DNA from: Rhizaria sp. SCN 62-66
Lineage: Eukaryota; Rhizaria, unplaced
Direction of reading: 5' to 3'
Assembly (NCBI GenBank): GCA_001724265.1
Contig: MEDY01000002.1
Span: forward strand, 1-64,000
DNA length: 64,000 nt
The number at the start of each line of letters is the position of its first letter. Position 1 is the stretch's first letter. The notes below the pieces were generated by a model. That model was not told the origin of the DNA. It saw only the letters and a list, made by a program, of their open reading frames with translations, and did not search any database. Position numbers and translations under genes: made by a program. This document shows positions 51,401-61,447 of this stretch, piece after piece.

Positions 51401-54400
51401 ACACTTTGGCTCGGTGTTACGTCTCTACCCTGATATCAATACTAACCAGTTCCCTGGCTCAATCAATTCCAACAACAACAGCGGTGGTGGTTATGGTAAC
51501 TCAGGCTATGGCTACGGCACGCACACTGGGGGATATAACCCTTACGCTGAAGATGCAAGCAGCCCTTACAACCCCGCTAACATTAACAACACTTCCAACA
51601 GCAGCCTTTCCAAGTCTTTCGTGACCGAGGTCTTTGGCGCACAACAAGCTAAGCCGTTCTCGGATATCTCAACTTCGCTGCTGAGCCACATCCACCGGGC
51701 CAAGTTCACTGGTACGCCCCCCCATGCGTACCCCGCCGACACGCCGGAGCGCGCCGTGCTGCTGCTGTTTAACCAGCTGTGCTACGAGCGCGGTGTGATT
51801 ACGTTCTCAGACATGGTACCGCTGGCGACGAGGCTGTTGCACTGCAGCGAGACCGTGCGCGCTGAGGTACGCGTAGATGTCTTCACAAAACACACTTAAA
51901 TTCACATGACGCTTGAACTGGTTTAGAGATGCAACCGTAGCATTTTACTCATTGACTTAATATTTCTTGATTTCATTGCATCGAATCTCCCGTTTTATTC
52001 TTGGTTTGTTTTCTTTCTCTCGTAGGCTGCTGGTGCGTGGCGACACGTGTTGGTCGATGAGTTTCAGGACGTTTCTGCTGACCAGTGGGGCTTGATTGAA
52101 GCAATCACAAATGCCATCTCGGAGAACGACAACGCGGGCGGCTTTAACAACAATTCCGATGGAAACCAGAGCGCGAACGATCTTAGAGCTTCACCTTGTG
52201 ATAGTGAGGTGTCAAGTGCTGCTGCCAAGGCTGTAGATACGATTCACATTGCCGCCGTAACGACTCTTAATCTCGCGAGCGATATCATGGACAGCAGTGC
52301 CGATGAAAGTAGTGCAAGTGCTCGTGCCTGCTCTAGCGGCGTGTTGGCTGACTTGCTCGAGAACGTTGACGCAATCGACGACTCAAGTCTCTACTGTACT
52401 TGCCCCATTATGAACAGCACGAGTCACGATAAGGACGGCGGCGACACTCAGACTCAGTCAAAAGATGCCATTCAGCAACTGACGGATTTGGCCTCAGTCA
52501 CGCTGTCTTGCGCCCAAGCACTTGTACGCCGACTAACACTTACACCTCGTTTAAGCGCCTCCTTAGCCGCTGCTGATTGTGCTAATGATGGCAGCGGCGA
52601 GCTAGTGCTACCGTTGTCGTGGATGTCCCCGCTGCTGCCGCTGCCGCTGGCGCCGCCGCGGCCCGCCGCCGCCCGTGCGGACCCAGTGGCCGTATGGGAC
52701 GAAGTGTGCAGTCAGGTTGCGACTTCTCTCCAAGAGATCAGCCTCACCAACCCTCTAAGCACGCGCGCTGGCGTCAACGCCGCTATGACTGACATCAACT
52801 CTCGGCCTCTGAAGCAAGAGTCTGGGACCACGGGTGACTGTAGGAGTGACTGCGAGAGCATTCTCGTGACTAAGCAAGAGAGTCACAGCTTCGTTGATGC
52901 CGTTGATGCGACACATCTGCATGCAAATAGTCCCTTAGACGCTAGAAATGAACAGTTTGAAGAGTCTCTGCATCTAAGTGCACGCCTTAACGCTGGCTGT
53001 TTCTGCGCCTGCGAAAACCTACTTACACCGACAATCACCTCAGACTACGAAGTTAAGCCGCCGAATGATGAAGTTAAGCCGGCTCCTGGCTATGCCGTGC
53101 GCGAGTGCGTGTGCTGCCAACCGACCCCTGCTTGCAGCCCACAGTCGCTGTTCCCACTGCCGCCCCACGCCACTGCGGCGCTTAGTGCGTTGTACACCGC
53201 GACGACTGCGTTGCCGAGCTATAACGCGATGCTCACGGCTGCGCTGGCCGCGGCTGGCGTTGGCGACGCGGGCGCTCTTGTCGCATTCCCTCACAGCAGC
53301 ACGCCAGCCGCTAGTGATGCTGAGAAGAAGATGCTAGATACCAACGCGAATGCTAGAATTGCTTCTCACCCGAGTGTGGGTGCGAGGACGAGAACTTTGG
53401 GCGAAAGTGATTGTCGCAGTGCGTTAGTGAAATCGCTCTGTCTGTGTCAACACGTGTCTCTGGGCACTTTGCTGTCACACATCGACATTGCAGAGTGCGA
53501 TAAGTGGCATTCCCACCACAAGTCGCTTTTGCTCCCAAAACAACAACACGGCTCTGCGAGTGTGAGAGCAAGTGTGAATGCGACTGTCGTCGATGAGACC
53601 GAGAAGAGCCAGAGCGATGTGAGCTACTGGCTATCCCAGGATAACAGTCTTCTTCAGCCTTTAACTCATCGCTCTGTCGCGCCTGTTGCCCCTGCTGCTG
53701 GTGCGCCCACAGTCACCCTTGCTCCGGCGCTGTTCGCAGCCTCTGCAGCAAGCTCGGCCCCAGGCACCACTGTGGCCGAGGTCATTGTCGCGCTGGTGAG
53801 CTACTTAGCCGCCGTAAGTGTCGGTGACTTCACCGTGATGATGAACACCGTACTCTACTCATACTCCTCAGCAGCCGCGCTCGTTTGCGCAAACAAGTCC
53901 ACCGGTAGCAGCAGTGATGCAGCCGCCCCTATTGTCACCCTGGCAGCGGCTCTGGCGTTGCTGCCCACGGTCACTTCGCTGCCTCTGCCCGTGCCGGCGC
54001 TCACCATCACCGGCCTCTCACCATCGCCGTCACAACAACAACCCACAGCGGCGAGCAAGGCTCGGAACAGTTCGGGTGACTCTGGCGTTTGGGCAAGTGC
54101 ATCTGAGCAGCATGAGGGAAAGTATGACTCTGATAGCAAAAGCACGAATAACAATTTCACCAAAGCGAGCGCTCATGCTTGTGATATTGTTTCTAGCGAT
54201 TCTGAGCAGGATGATGCGGCTTACTTTAGCGCTCTGCGCTCAGTTTTATCAACACCCCCCTTTGCGACGACCGCATCAGCATCATCGCCAACGAGCTCTA
54301 GTCCCAGCGACAAAGGCTCTCGTGTGACGGACTGCGGCTTCGGCTTCACTCTGCCTTCTGAGGCCGTCACAGCCTACGACGATGAAATCTCTAGTCGCAG

Positions 54401-57400
54401 CAGCCGCGCGAGTAGCTCCCTGCCGCCGTCGCCAATTGCGACTGCTGCGCTGCTGTACACGGAGGTCCTGCTGTGGCTGTCGCAGTTGCCGCTGGAGACG
54501 ACCTTCCTCACTGCGCCCCTCGAGTCGAGTCTCCGTGCTCAAGTACTGACAAAGCTCACTGCTGCGCTCCGTCTAAGTGCCAATCCTGAGCCGGCAGCAA
54601 CGACGCTTAAGGCAAACGGTCAGGAGATCATTACAACAGAGCCTTCGAGTGCTAAGCTTGATCTGAGTACTGTACCTTGGCAACAGCTTTTGCATAACCC
54701 AGACGCTCTTGGTGACGCGCGGCTTAGCTTTCTAACGCCGACGCCGCTCAGTCAGTTAGTTACCAACCCTAACGCAACTCTCAGTTCAGACTTTACGAAC
54801 GATAAGACGCAACAGCACCAGCAGCAGAAGCGTCCCAACCTCCTCCAAGTCACCTCATCTAAGTGCCCCCCGGCCTTGTCCAAGTGCCTCCCGGCTCCGT
54901 CTAAGTACTGCGTCGCCTGGTCCCCGTCCTTGCTGCTGCATCCCACGGTGGGCGTCTCACTGACCTGCGTCGGCGACGACGACCAGTCCATCTACGCCTT
55001 CCGCGGCGGCGACGGCACCGTCTTCCTCTCGCTCTTCACTCGCTTTCCGCCGCACGCCACGCTCACGGTCATCCTCCCGCAGACGTACCGCTGCTCGGGC
55101 GCCATTCTCGCGGCCGCGCGCGCCGTGATCGACGCCAGCGAGGCACCCCGCTGCGCTAAGCCCCTGTGGACGCGGAACCCGCGCGGCGCGCGCGTGGCCG
55201 TGGCCGTGTCGCGCGGGCCGGAGCGCGAGGCGCAGCGCGTGGTGCGGCGCATCGTCGCGCTCTACGAGCAGTCGCAGGCGCAGTGGGACGACTACGAGCT
55301 CGCCGTCAAGCGGTGGGGCAAAGAGCAGCGGCGGAGGTACGCGCGCACGCTTGATCTTAAGCAAACCGCAGCGCCTGCGTCTTCGCACGCTCGCATCAAA
55401 GACGCCGCTGCGAGCGGCAGTGATGACGAGGATGAGACTGACGGTCTGTCAGTGTCGACAAGCGGTGGCCGCAACGAGTGGCGCTGGTGGGAGTCTGGAA
55501 GCAAAGCTAACTCGATCACTAAGACTTACACTGCGATTGCCTACGATACTGGCGCCCACAACAGCTCTTCTATCTCAAGCAGTGGCTTGACTGGCCATCT
55601 GTTGCGGACGCCATTGCCGCTTGGCCATTCGCCCCATAAGCCCCCTCATTTCAGCTCAGACTCTCGCTCTCGAGGATCCAATCTTGTGTTGAGTCCGACT
55701 CGGCTCACGACTGAGACCGAGACCGCAACTGAGCCGGGGACTGAGACCGAGTTGCCGGTGCCGGTGCCGCCCGCGGTGCCCCGCCTCCGATGGTGCGATT
55801 TCGCGGTCTTGGCCCGTACCAACGCCCCTCTGAAGCAGATCTTCAAGGAGCTTAAGCACCGCAGTATCAGCGCCGCGCGCGTTACCCGCCCCAGCACTGC
55901 CGCGAAACACAAGCGCAAGGCTAACGACGACGATGACGACGGCAACGACAGCGAGGATGAGCTGTTTGCCTCGGCCGACGGCGAGGGTGAGGCTGAGCTA
56001 GACTCCGCTGTGATCGCCAGCGACCCTTTCTCCACCGAGCCCTGCCGCGCCCTGCTGGCCTTTCTCGCGCTCACGGCGGACGGCGGCGCCAGCGACACCG
56101 CCGCCGCCGAGACGGCGCTTCAGCGCGGCGGCAGCGGCGTGACGAGGCCCGCCGTGGCCGCAGTCAGGGAAGTGGCCAAGTCAGAGCTCGACTGCAAGCT
56201 GCAGATTTGGCAGAAAAAGGGGCTCGACGAGGGCTGGCTCTCGCGCAGCAACGCGTACCATACTGGTGCGACTGCAGCTGATGCAAGCGGCGGCCTTAGT
56301 TCCAGTGTAAGCGGGATGAGGACGCCCATGCGGGTTGCGCCCAGTACTCCTGCGGGCCGAAGTCAGGCCGCGTATGCCGGAAGTCAAGCCGCATCTGGAT
56401 GGGCTCGGTCTGGCACGAGTGTAAGTACCCCTGCCGTAAGTGGGGCAGCACCTCCGTCGGTCGCCGCTTTGCAACAACACAACCCCTGGGCATCGTCTCA
56501 GTCTCAGTCTCAATTGCAGTCGCAGCAAGCGCCTGTCGTGCCTCGCAATCAGCAGAACCCGTGGTTGCCACAACAAATGCCACAAACCCCGCTTCAACAG
56601 CAGCAGGATCAGTTTAGCGCGAGTGTTGCGGTGACGCCTATGAGTAAGCGCCCGCGTCTGCGTGCGAATGCGCATATCTTCACTCCGGACCTCGCTCCAA
56701 ACACGCCTGCCTCTCGCAATACTGGTATGTACGACACACCTCGTGTGTCTTCGACGTCTGCACCCGCTGGCAGCCGTGACGCTATTGCCAACGCCCCACC
56801 GGTCCCTTCTTTGGCAAGGCCTGAAAAGCCGCTGCTGTCGCTGCTGTCTGCGTGTGCAATGATCAGCAAGAACCCTCAGCACTACCGCCGCGCGACGCGC
56901 AACTCCAACTCCCGTTCACAGTCGCAGGCTCCAGTGTACCCGTCGCCCCAGTTACAGTCGCAGCCTCAGTCTCAGACGCAGGCTGGAAAGTACACCGGTG
57001 CAGCGTTGACCGAGGCCAGTCTCGAGGGAATCCGCGCTTTAGTGACGACTGTGCATGTTCTGCGGCAAGAGTGTCTTGCTTTAGACAAGGCCGCACTGTC
57101 GACGGCCACAGCCGCGGCCACAGCGGCGGCTGAGGCTGCTGAAGCCGCGAAACAAGCTGCGGCGGAGGCCGATGCCGCTGAAGCTGCTGCAGCCGCTGAG
57201 GCCGCAACTGCCGGCTCTGCCTCAGAACGTCATAGTCAAAACAGCGGCAGTTTCGCTAGCAGCAGCGGCAGGAGCAGGACGCCGATGCGGATGGCTGATG
57301 CCTTCAGGCAGCACTTCACACCGACCCGCATTACTGGCCAAAACATGGGATACAACAGCGGTGGCGCAAGTCAGCAGCACCGCTCGCAGCAGAGCCGTCA

Positions 57401-60400
57401 GGTGACACCGCAGTCGCAACGCGGCGATCAGTCCAACAGCAGTAGCCGCGCTGCGTCAAATGAGCGTTTTAGCTCGAGCTCGAGCGCCAGATTTAGTTCG
57501 AGCTGCTTTGGCTCGCAAACGCCTCATGCGAGCGCGAGCTCGGGGACCGACGGCAGTGCGAGCTCTCAGGGCTACGGCACTCCGTCGCGCCCGCAGCACC
57601 ACGGCCACAGTCTCAGCCGTCAGAGCGACCACAGTCCGTTGATGGCGGCCGCGCTTGCCGCAAGGGCCCGTGCGAGCGCGGCGGCTGCGCGCGCCCGCAT
57701 GCTCGCAGCGGAGGCGACACAGTGCTACAACACGAGCACTCGCGATAACGACGCGCTTCACAGTGCTCTTACACACGTCAGCGCAAGCGCTGACAACGCG
57801 CGTGCGAGTGAAGGTGCTGACGGTTCTCCAGTATTACCAAGTGTGCGTGAGCTACCATTGCGCGTCACAGTCGGCGGGAGCCACCTGCCCCCGACTCTGC
57901 GGCTGCTCTCGGTCAATCCCACGGTTCCTGCCTCTGTCGCCGCCGCGGCTACTCTGCCACACTCTCTCGCAGCTGCCGCCACGGCCGCAGCCGCTGCCGC
58001 TGCCGCTGTTTCTGCGACTAGCGAGGTGAATACCGCTTCTGGTACCCGTACCGGTGGTGATGGGTTCCCGTACCCGTACCCGTCAGTCGTCGTGATGCTG
58101 GCTTCTGCCTTTCGCAAACTTCGCCTCGACCGCGTGCTCGCCGAGAGCGCGCTCGCCGCTGCCCGCCGCAAACACAACCTCCGCACCTCACGCCGCAATG
58201 GCAGTTCCACCGCTCGCAGCACGGCGGGCGCACGCATGGGGGCCGCGAGTGCCGCAGGTACTCATGGTGGCGGTTTGCACCGCACTGTCGTTATTAGCGG
58301 AGCCTCTCGGTTCACTCTCGGCAGCTCAACGGCGAACCCCCGTCTAAGTACCCCTTTAGGCGGCAGCGGCCCGGCGGCCGAGGACATGAGTGAGGAGGCG
58401 CTGTGCTTGCCGACACTGCATCCCGGTGAGTCGGTCGCCGCCCGCTGGCGCCGCCTCAAGTCGAGCACTGGCCCTGTATACTACCACCCGAAGTACAGCT
58501 TTACGCACGACTACCGCAGCAGCGCTCAAAACAGCGTTAGCAATGCGATCGCTAACGGCGGGACAAAGCACGCAGCTTCCGCTCAAGCGTCAGCTGCGCA
58601 GAGCGAGAGCATGTCTCTGCTCCAGCGCTGGTGCTCTCCCTTAGACCCGCAGGCCGACTTGCCGCGCCAACTGCTGCCACTGTACACCTCGCAGATGCGC
58701 CGCGTCGAGCTGCTGTTCCGCTTTGCCGCCGCGTTTGACGAGCTCGTCGTCGCCCGCGAACGCCAAGCAACCGCTAACAGCGACAACAACAACAACAACT
58801 GCAGCGGCAGCTCCAGTTGCAGTGCACCATCTGCGTCGCTGTACCCCAAGGCGCGCAGCGTGTTGCGCGAGTTCACCGAGGCCGTGCGCGACAGTGAGAG
58901 CCGCGGGTTGTACTTCGCCGACGTCTTGGCTGCGCTCACGCACCCGGAGACCGCTCCCGCCACACTCATCGGATACGGCAGCGGGGCTCATAGCAGCGGC
59001 GCCACGGGTACCCTCATGGGCGCCACCACGCCGGGTCTGTTCCCGTCCGGCGGCGGCGCTGCGGCAAGCGGCGGCGCAGCTGGCCACGGCCACGGTCACG
59101 GCCAGGGTGACAGTGGTGGTGTGGTGCTGTCGACTGTACACCGGGCCAAGGGCCTCGAGTGGCCGGTGGTTATCGTGCTGCGGTTTAATGAAGGACACAT
59201 GCCCATGGGTTCCTCGTTCTACCACCAGCAAGCGAGCAGCAATACCAACAATAATACCAGCGCTGCCAGTAACGGGCAGAATGGAAGTAAGGCACTGGTC
59301 GTTGCTGGCAATGAGGGTCTGGTGACTCGTATGCGTTTAAGTCAAGCCGTACTCAGTTGGCTTGGGGCACTTACATTGCATGTGCCACGCAACTACGCAC
59401 TCAAACTACCAAGCCTTCCTTTTCTGCTCACGAACAGTGGCATCAGCAGTAACAATACCAACCCTTTCACTGTTGTGCGCAATATGAACAAGTCTCAACA
59501 AAGCCCGACCACCGATACTGCTTACACATACCCACTAATGCCAGCGTGGATCGCTGCGCTGAGCGGCCTCCCCACTCGTGCTGCAGCGAGTGATCCAAGC
59601 AACAGCCTGCGCACCGCTAACAGTGCAGCCCCTCGTGCCGTTAGCCCTCCAGCTACGAGTGCCGTCCCAGCAGCTGCGAGGGCGAGTGCGAGTGAGGCTG
59701 TGGGCAACCCGGAAGTGAAGCCGCCCGCGCAGCTGTCGCTGCACCCGGCCGTGCTGCGGCGCGCCGAGGAGCGCCGCCTGGCCTACGTGGCGCTGACGCG
59801 AGCGCGGCACCGTCTGCTGTTGTCGGTGCTGCGGGAAGATGAGGACGGACGACAGATGGCTGTGAGCGAGTTCTTGGGGGATATTCCAGAGAGGCTGCTC
59901 GAGTTCAGCGCGAAGGAGCGGCGGACGACAGGCAGCAACAGCAACAACGTCAAAGCGCGCGCTAAACAGGGAGCCGCCAACGCTAACGATGATGATGATA
60001 ATGATGGTGATGGTGGTGATGATCCGGACAGTGCCAGTGGCAGCGACGACAGCGACGATGACGACGACGATGATGACGACGACTGCGGCGGCGACGGCAA
60101 TGATGATCAGAATGGTGCAAACAACGGCAGCGACACAGACGACAGCTACGACGATGACGATTACAGCTCTGTCAACGCTGCCCATGCCCACGGTCACGGT
60201 CACGGTCCTGGTCATAGTGCTGAGAAGGCTCCCCGTGGCTTCGTCAGCGGCGGCCTCAGCGCTCAGGCTGGGGCCGCGATGTTCGCCAACACAGTCATCT
60301 ACCAGAAGAAACGTCATCTCAACAACACCGCCACTACTACGAGCGCCGCGACTAGCAACACTAGTGTTAACGCTAGCGTAGGTGGAAGCGCTGTATGTGT

Positions 60401-60683
60401 AAGTGCTGTTGGTGTAAGTGCTGTTGGTGTTAGTGCGAGTGCGAGTGGTGCTGTAAGTGGCGGTCCCAAGGGTAAGTGGGCTGGGGCAGGAGCTACCGTG
60501 CCTGTGCCTGTTCTCACATCGTCAGTCTATAACAAGAGCGATAATAATATTAGTGTCAGGAGCAGCAACGCAGGCACTCAGCCGAGTCGCAGCGCAAGCG
60601 CAGCTGCCAGGGCCACATCAAGCCGCGCCAAGCGGCGTGTTATCGACGATGACGAAGACGACGAAGATGATTACGCAGACTAA
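47856..60683 (+). CDS. UvrD/PcrA/Srs2-type superfamily 1 DNA helicase, greatly expanded
   Basis: This family of 3'-5' ATP-driven helicases unwinds DNA in repair or strips recombinase from it. Exons are 47856-51866 and 52026-60683, 4,222 residues, ending in TAA. The helicase motifs occur in order: Q-motif LNPAQYMAA, Walker A LASAGAGKTKTL (K527), Ia AITFTSKAAAEL, TVGTIHHVALRILR, FSDMVPLATRLL, II LVDEFQDVS (D1348, E1349), III CVGDDDQSIYAFRGG (about 2319), IV LPQTYRCSGAIL, then FAVLARTNAPLKQIFKEL, V STVHRAKGLEWPVVIVL (about 3713) and VI RRLAYVALTRARHRLLLS (about 3926). Family members are usually 650-1,200 residues. Here Ser-, Asn-, Gln- and Ala-rich inserts fill the gaps between motifs, including one of about 950 residues between II and III and one of about 1,100 between IV and V. 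All catalytic residues look intact. TAG at 49773 (residue 640) is in frame. The C-terminus is acidic. Confidence 0.9.
49773..49775 (+). other. In-frame TAG read as sense in the helicase (residue 640)
   Basis: The context is DSQKQ-TAG-LQAQSHLQPLQTQ. The frame is open on both sides and the codon lies between helicase motifs Ia and Ib/II, so both halves are needed for a working enzyme. The Gln-rich surroundings favour Gln. Confidence 0.87.
50970..51024 (+). repeat. 16-bp tandem repeat encoding HGHSAHGHS units
   Basis: CTCACGGTCACTCTG-type units repeat about four times, encoding alternating His-Gly-His-Ser. The same GCTCACGGTCAC core is dispersed elsewhere in the window. Confidence 0.6.
51867..52025 (+). 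other. Helicase intron
   Basis: This is a 159-nt AT-rich GT-AG intron. The donor is GAG|GTACGCGT and the acceptor TTTCTCTCGTAG|GCT, phase 0. Splicing yields CSETVRAEAAGAWRHVLVDE, restoring the stretch before helicase motif II. Confidence 0.92.
54855..54911 (+). repeat. Tandem SKCPP-like repeat in the helicase insert
   Basis: Three imperfect 24-bp units (TCTAAGTGCCCCCCGGCC type) encode SKCPPAL, SKCLPAP and SKY. Each unit starts with a variant of the dispersed TCTAAGTRC motif. Confidence 0.5.
60395..60445 (+). repeat. GTAAGTGCTGTTGGT tandem repeat near the helicase 3' end
   Basis: Two copies of a 15-bp unit (GTAAGTGCTGTTGGT), followed by a diverged third, encode VSAVGVSAVGVSAS. The unit contains the GTAAGTGC motif seen throughout the giant genes. 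Confidence 0.55.
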
Positions 60684-61447
60684 TGCGCGTATATTACGTT
60701 TCCTATCTAGCAACGTAGCTTTCATAGTAACATTTGACGCAGACATATGAGCTGAACTCAATGAACCTGACTAGTAACAGGATATTTGTTCTTGACTTCA
60801 AGCAGTGTATGCATATTTATTGATCTGACTCTAAAGATTAATACTACATTTTCTAACCGTAAGTCATAGCGTCCTACAAGATATCTCAATAATTCTTGGT
60901 AAATACACGATATACCTCCTTTTTATCTCTGTTTCATAATATTTTTGTCACGAGTTACACTGTAGCTCGACGCTCACAGTCACCAAGGCCTTGCCAGCGG
61001 CTGGTGGCTGACAACAGGGGGGGCAGTCACCAAAGATACGAGCCCCTCTAGAAGACTGCATCGCCAACGCACATCTGACATGCTATAGCGTTGGCAAAGC
61101 ACAATACCACGACTCTATTCTTAATCTGTAATTATTTGCCGAGAAAAGAGGATCTATGTCTTGTGAGACGCCATCGCTCTCCACTGTCTCGTCGCCAGTT
61201 CTCTGTTCCCCCTATACCGCCTCAATTGTCGTCGTTCTTAACGTTAACTCTAGGGATACCAATTTAACAGACAGGTTTAATGATATCGCTAACATGTCTT
61301 ACTTTTCCGATCAATTTTCTCCGATAACTTTTCATATAGAGGTCCTAGACCAACAAACAGCTCCTTCCCTTCGGCCCCAACCCGACTGATTCACTCACCC
61401 ACACTAGCGCCCTGGCAGCGCGCCGCCGCCCCCGCCTCACCCCCAGC
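60684..61447. other. Spacer before the UVRAG-like gene
   Basis: This 764-nt AT-rich spacer has no convincing gene. A 77-codon frame at 61156-61389 begins with ATG and ends in TGA, but it is in another frame from the next gene and has no recognisable family; it may be an upstream ORF. Confidence 0.5.

Larger units (their letters stand above)
2861..55072. repeat. Dispersed GTGACCGTGAGC motif family (both orientations)
   Basis: GTGACCGTGAGC or close variants occur at 13788, 31829-31860 (two copies), 38871, 39404, 39431, 40703 and 42986. The complement GCTCACGGTCAC occurs at 2861, 35215, 50982, 50997 and 55061. They sit in the coding regions of Raptor, the giant gene and the helicase. Confidence 0.6.

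Noticed and set aside
61156-61389. 77-codon ATG frame before the UVRAG-like gene
   Set aside because: No recognisable family and a different frame from the gene; at best an upstream ORF.
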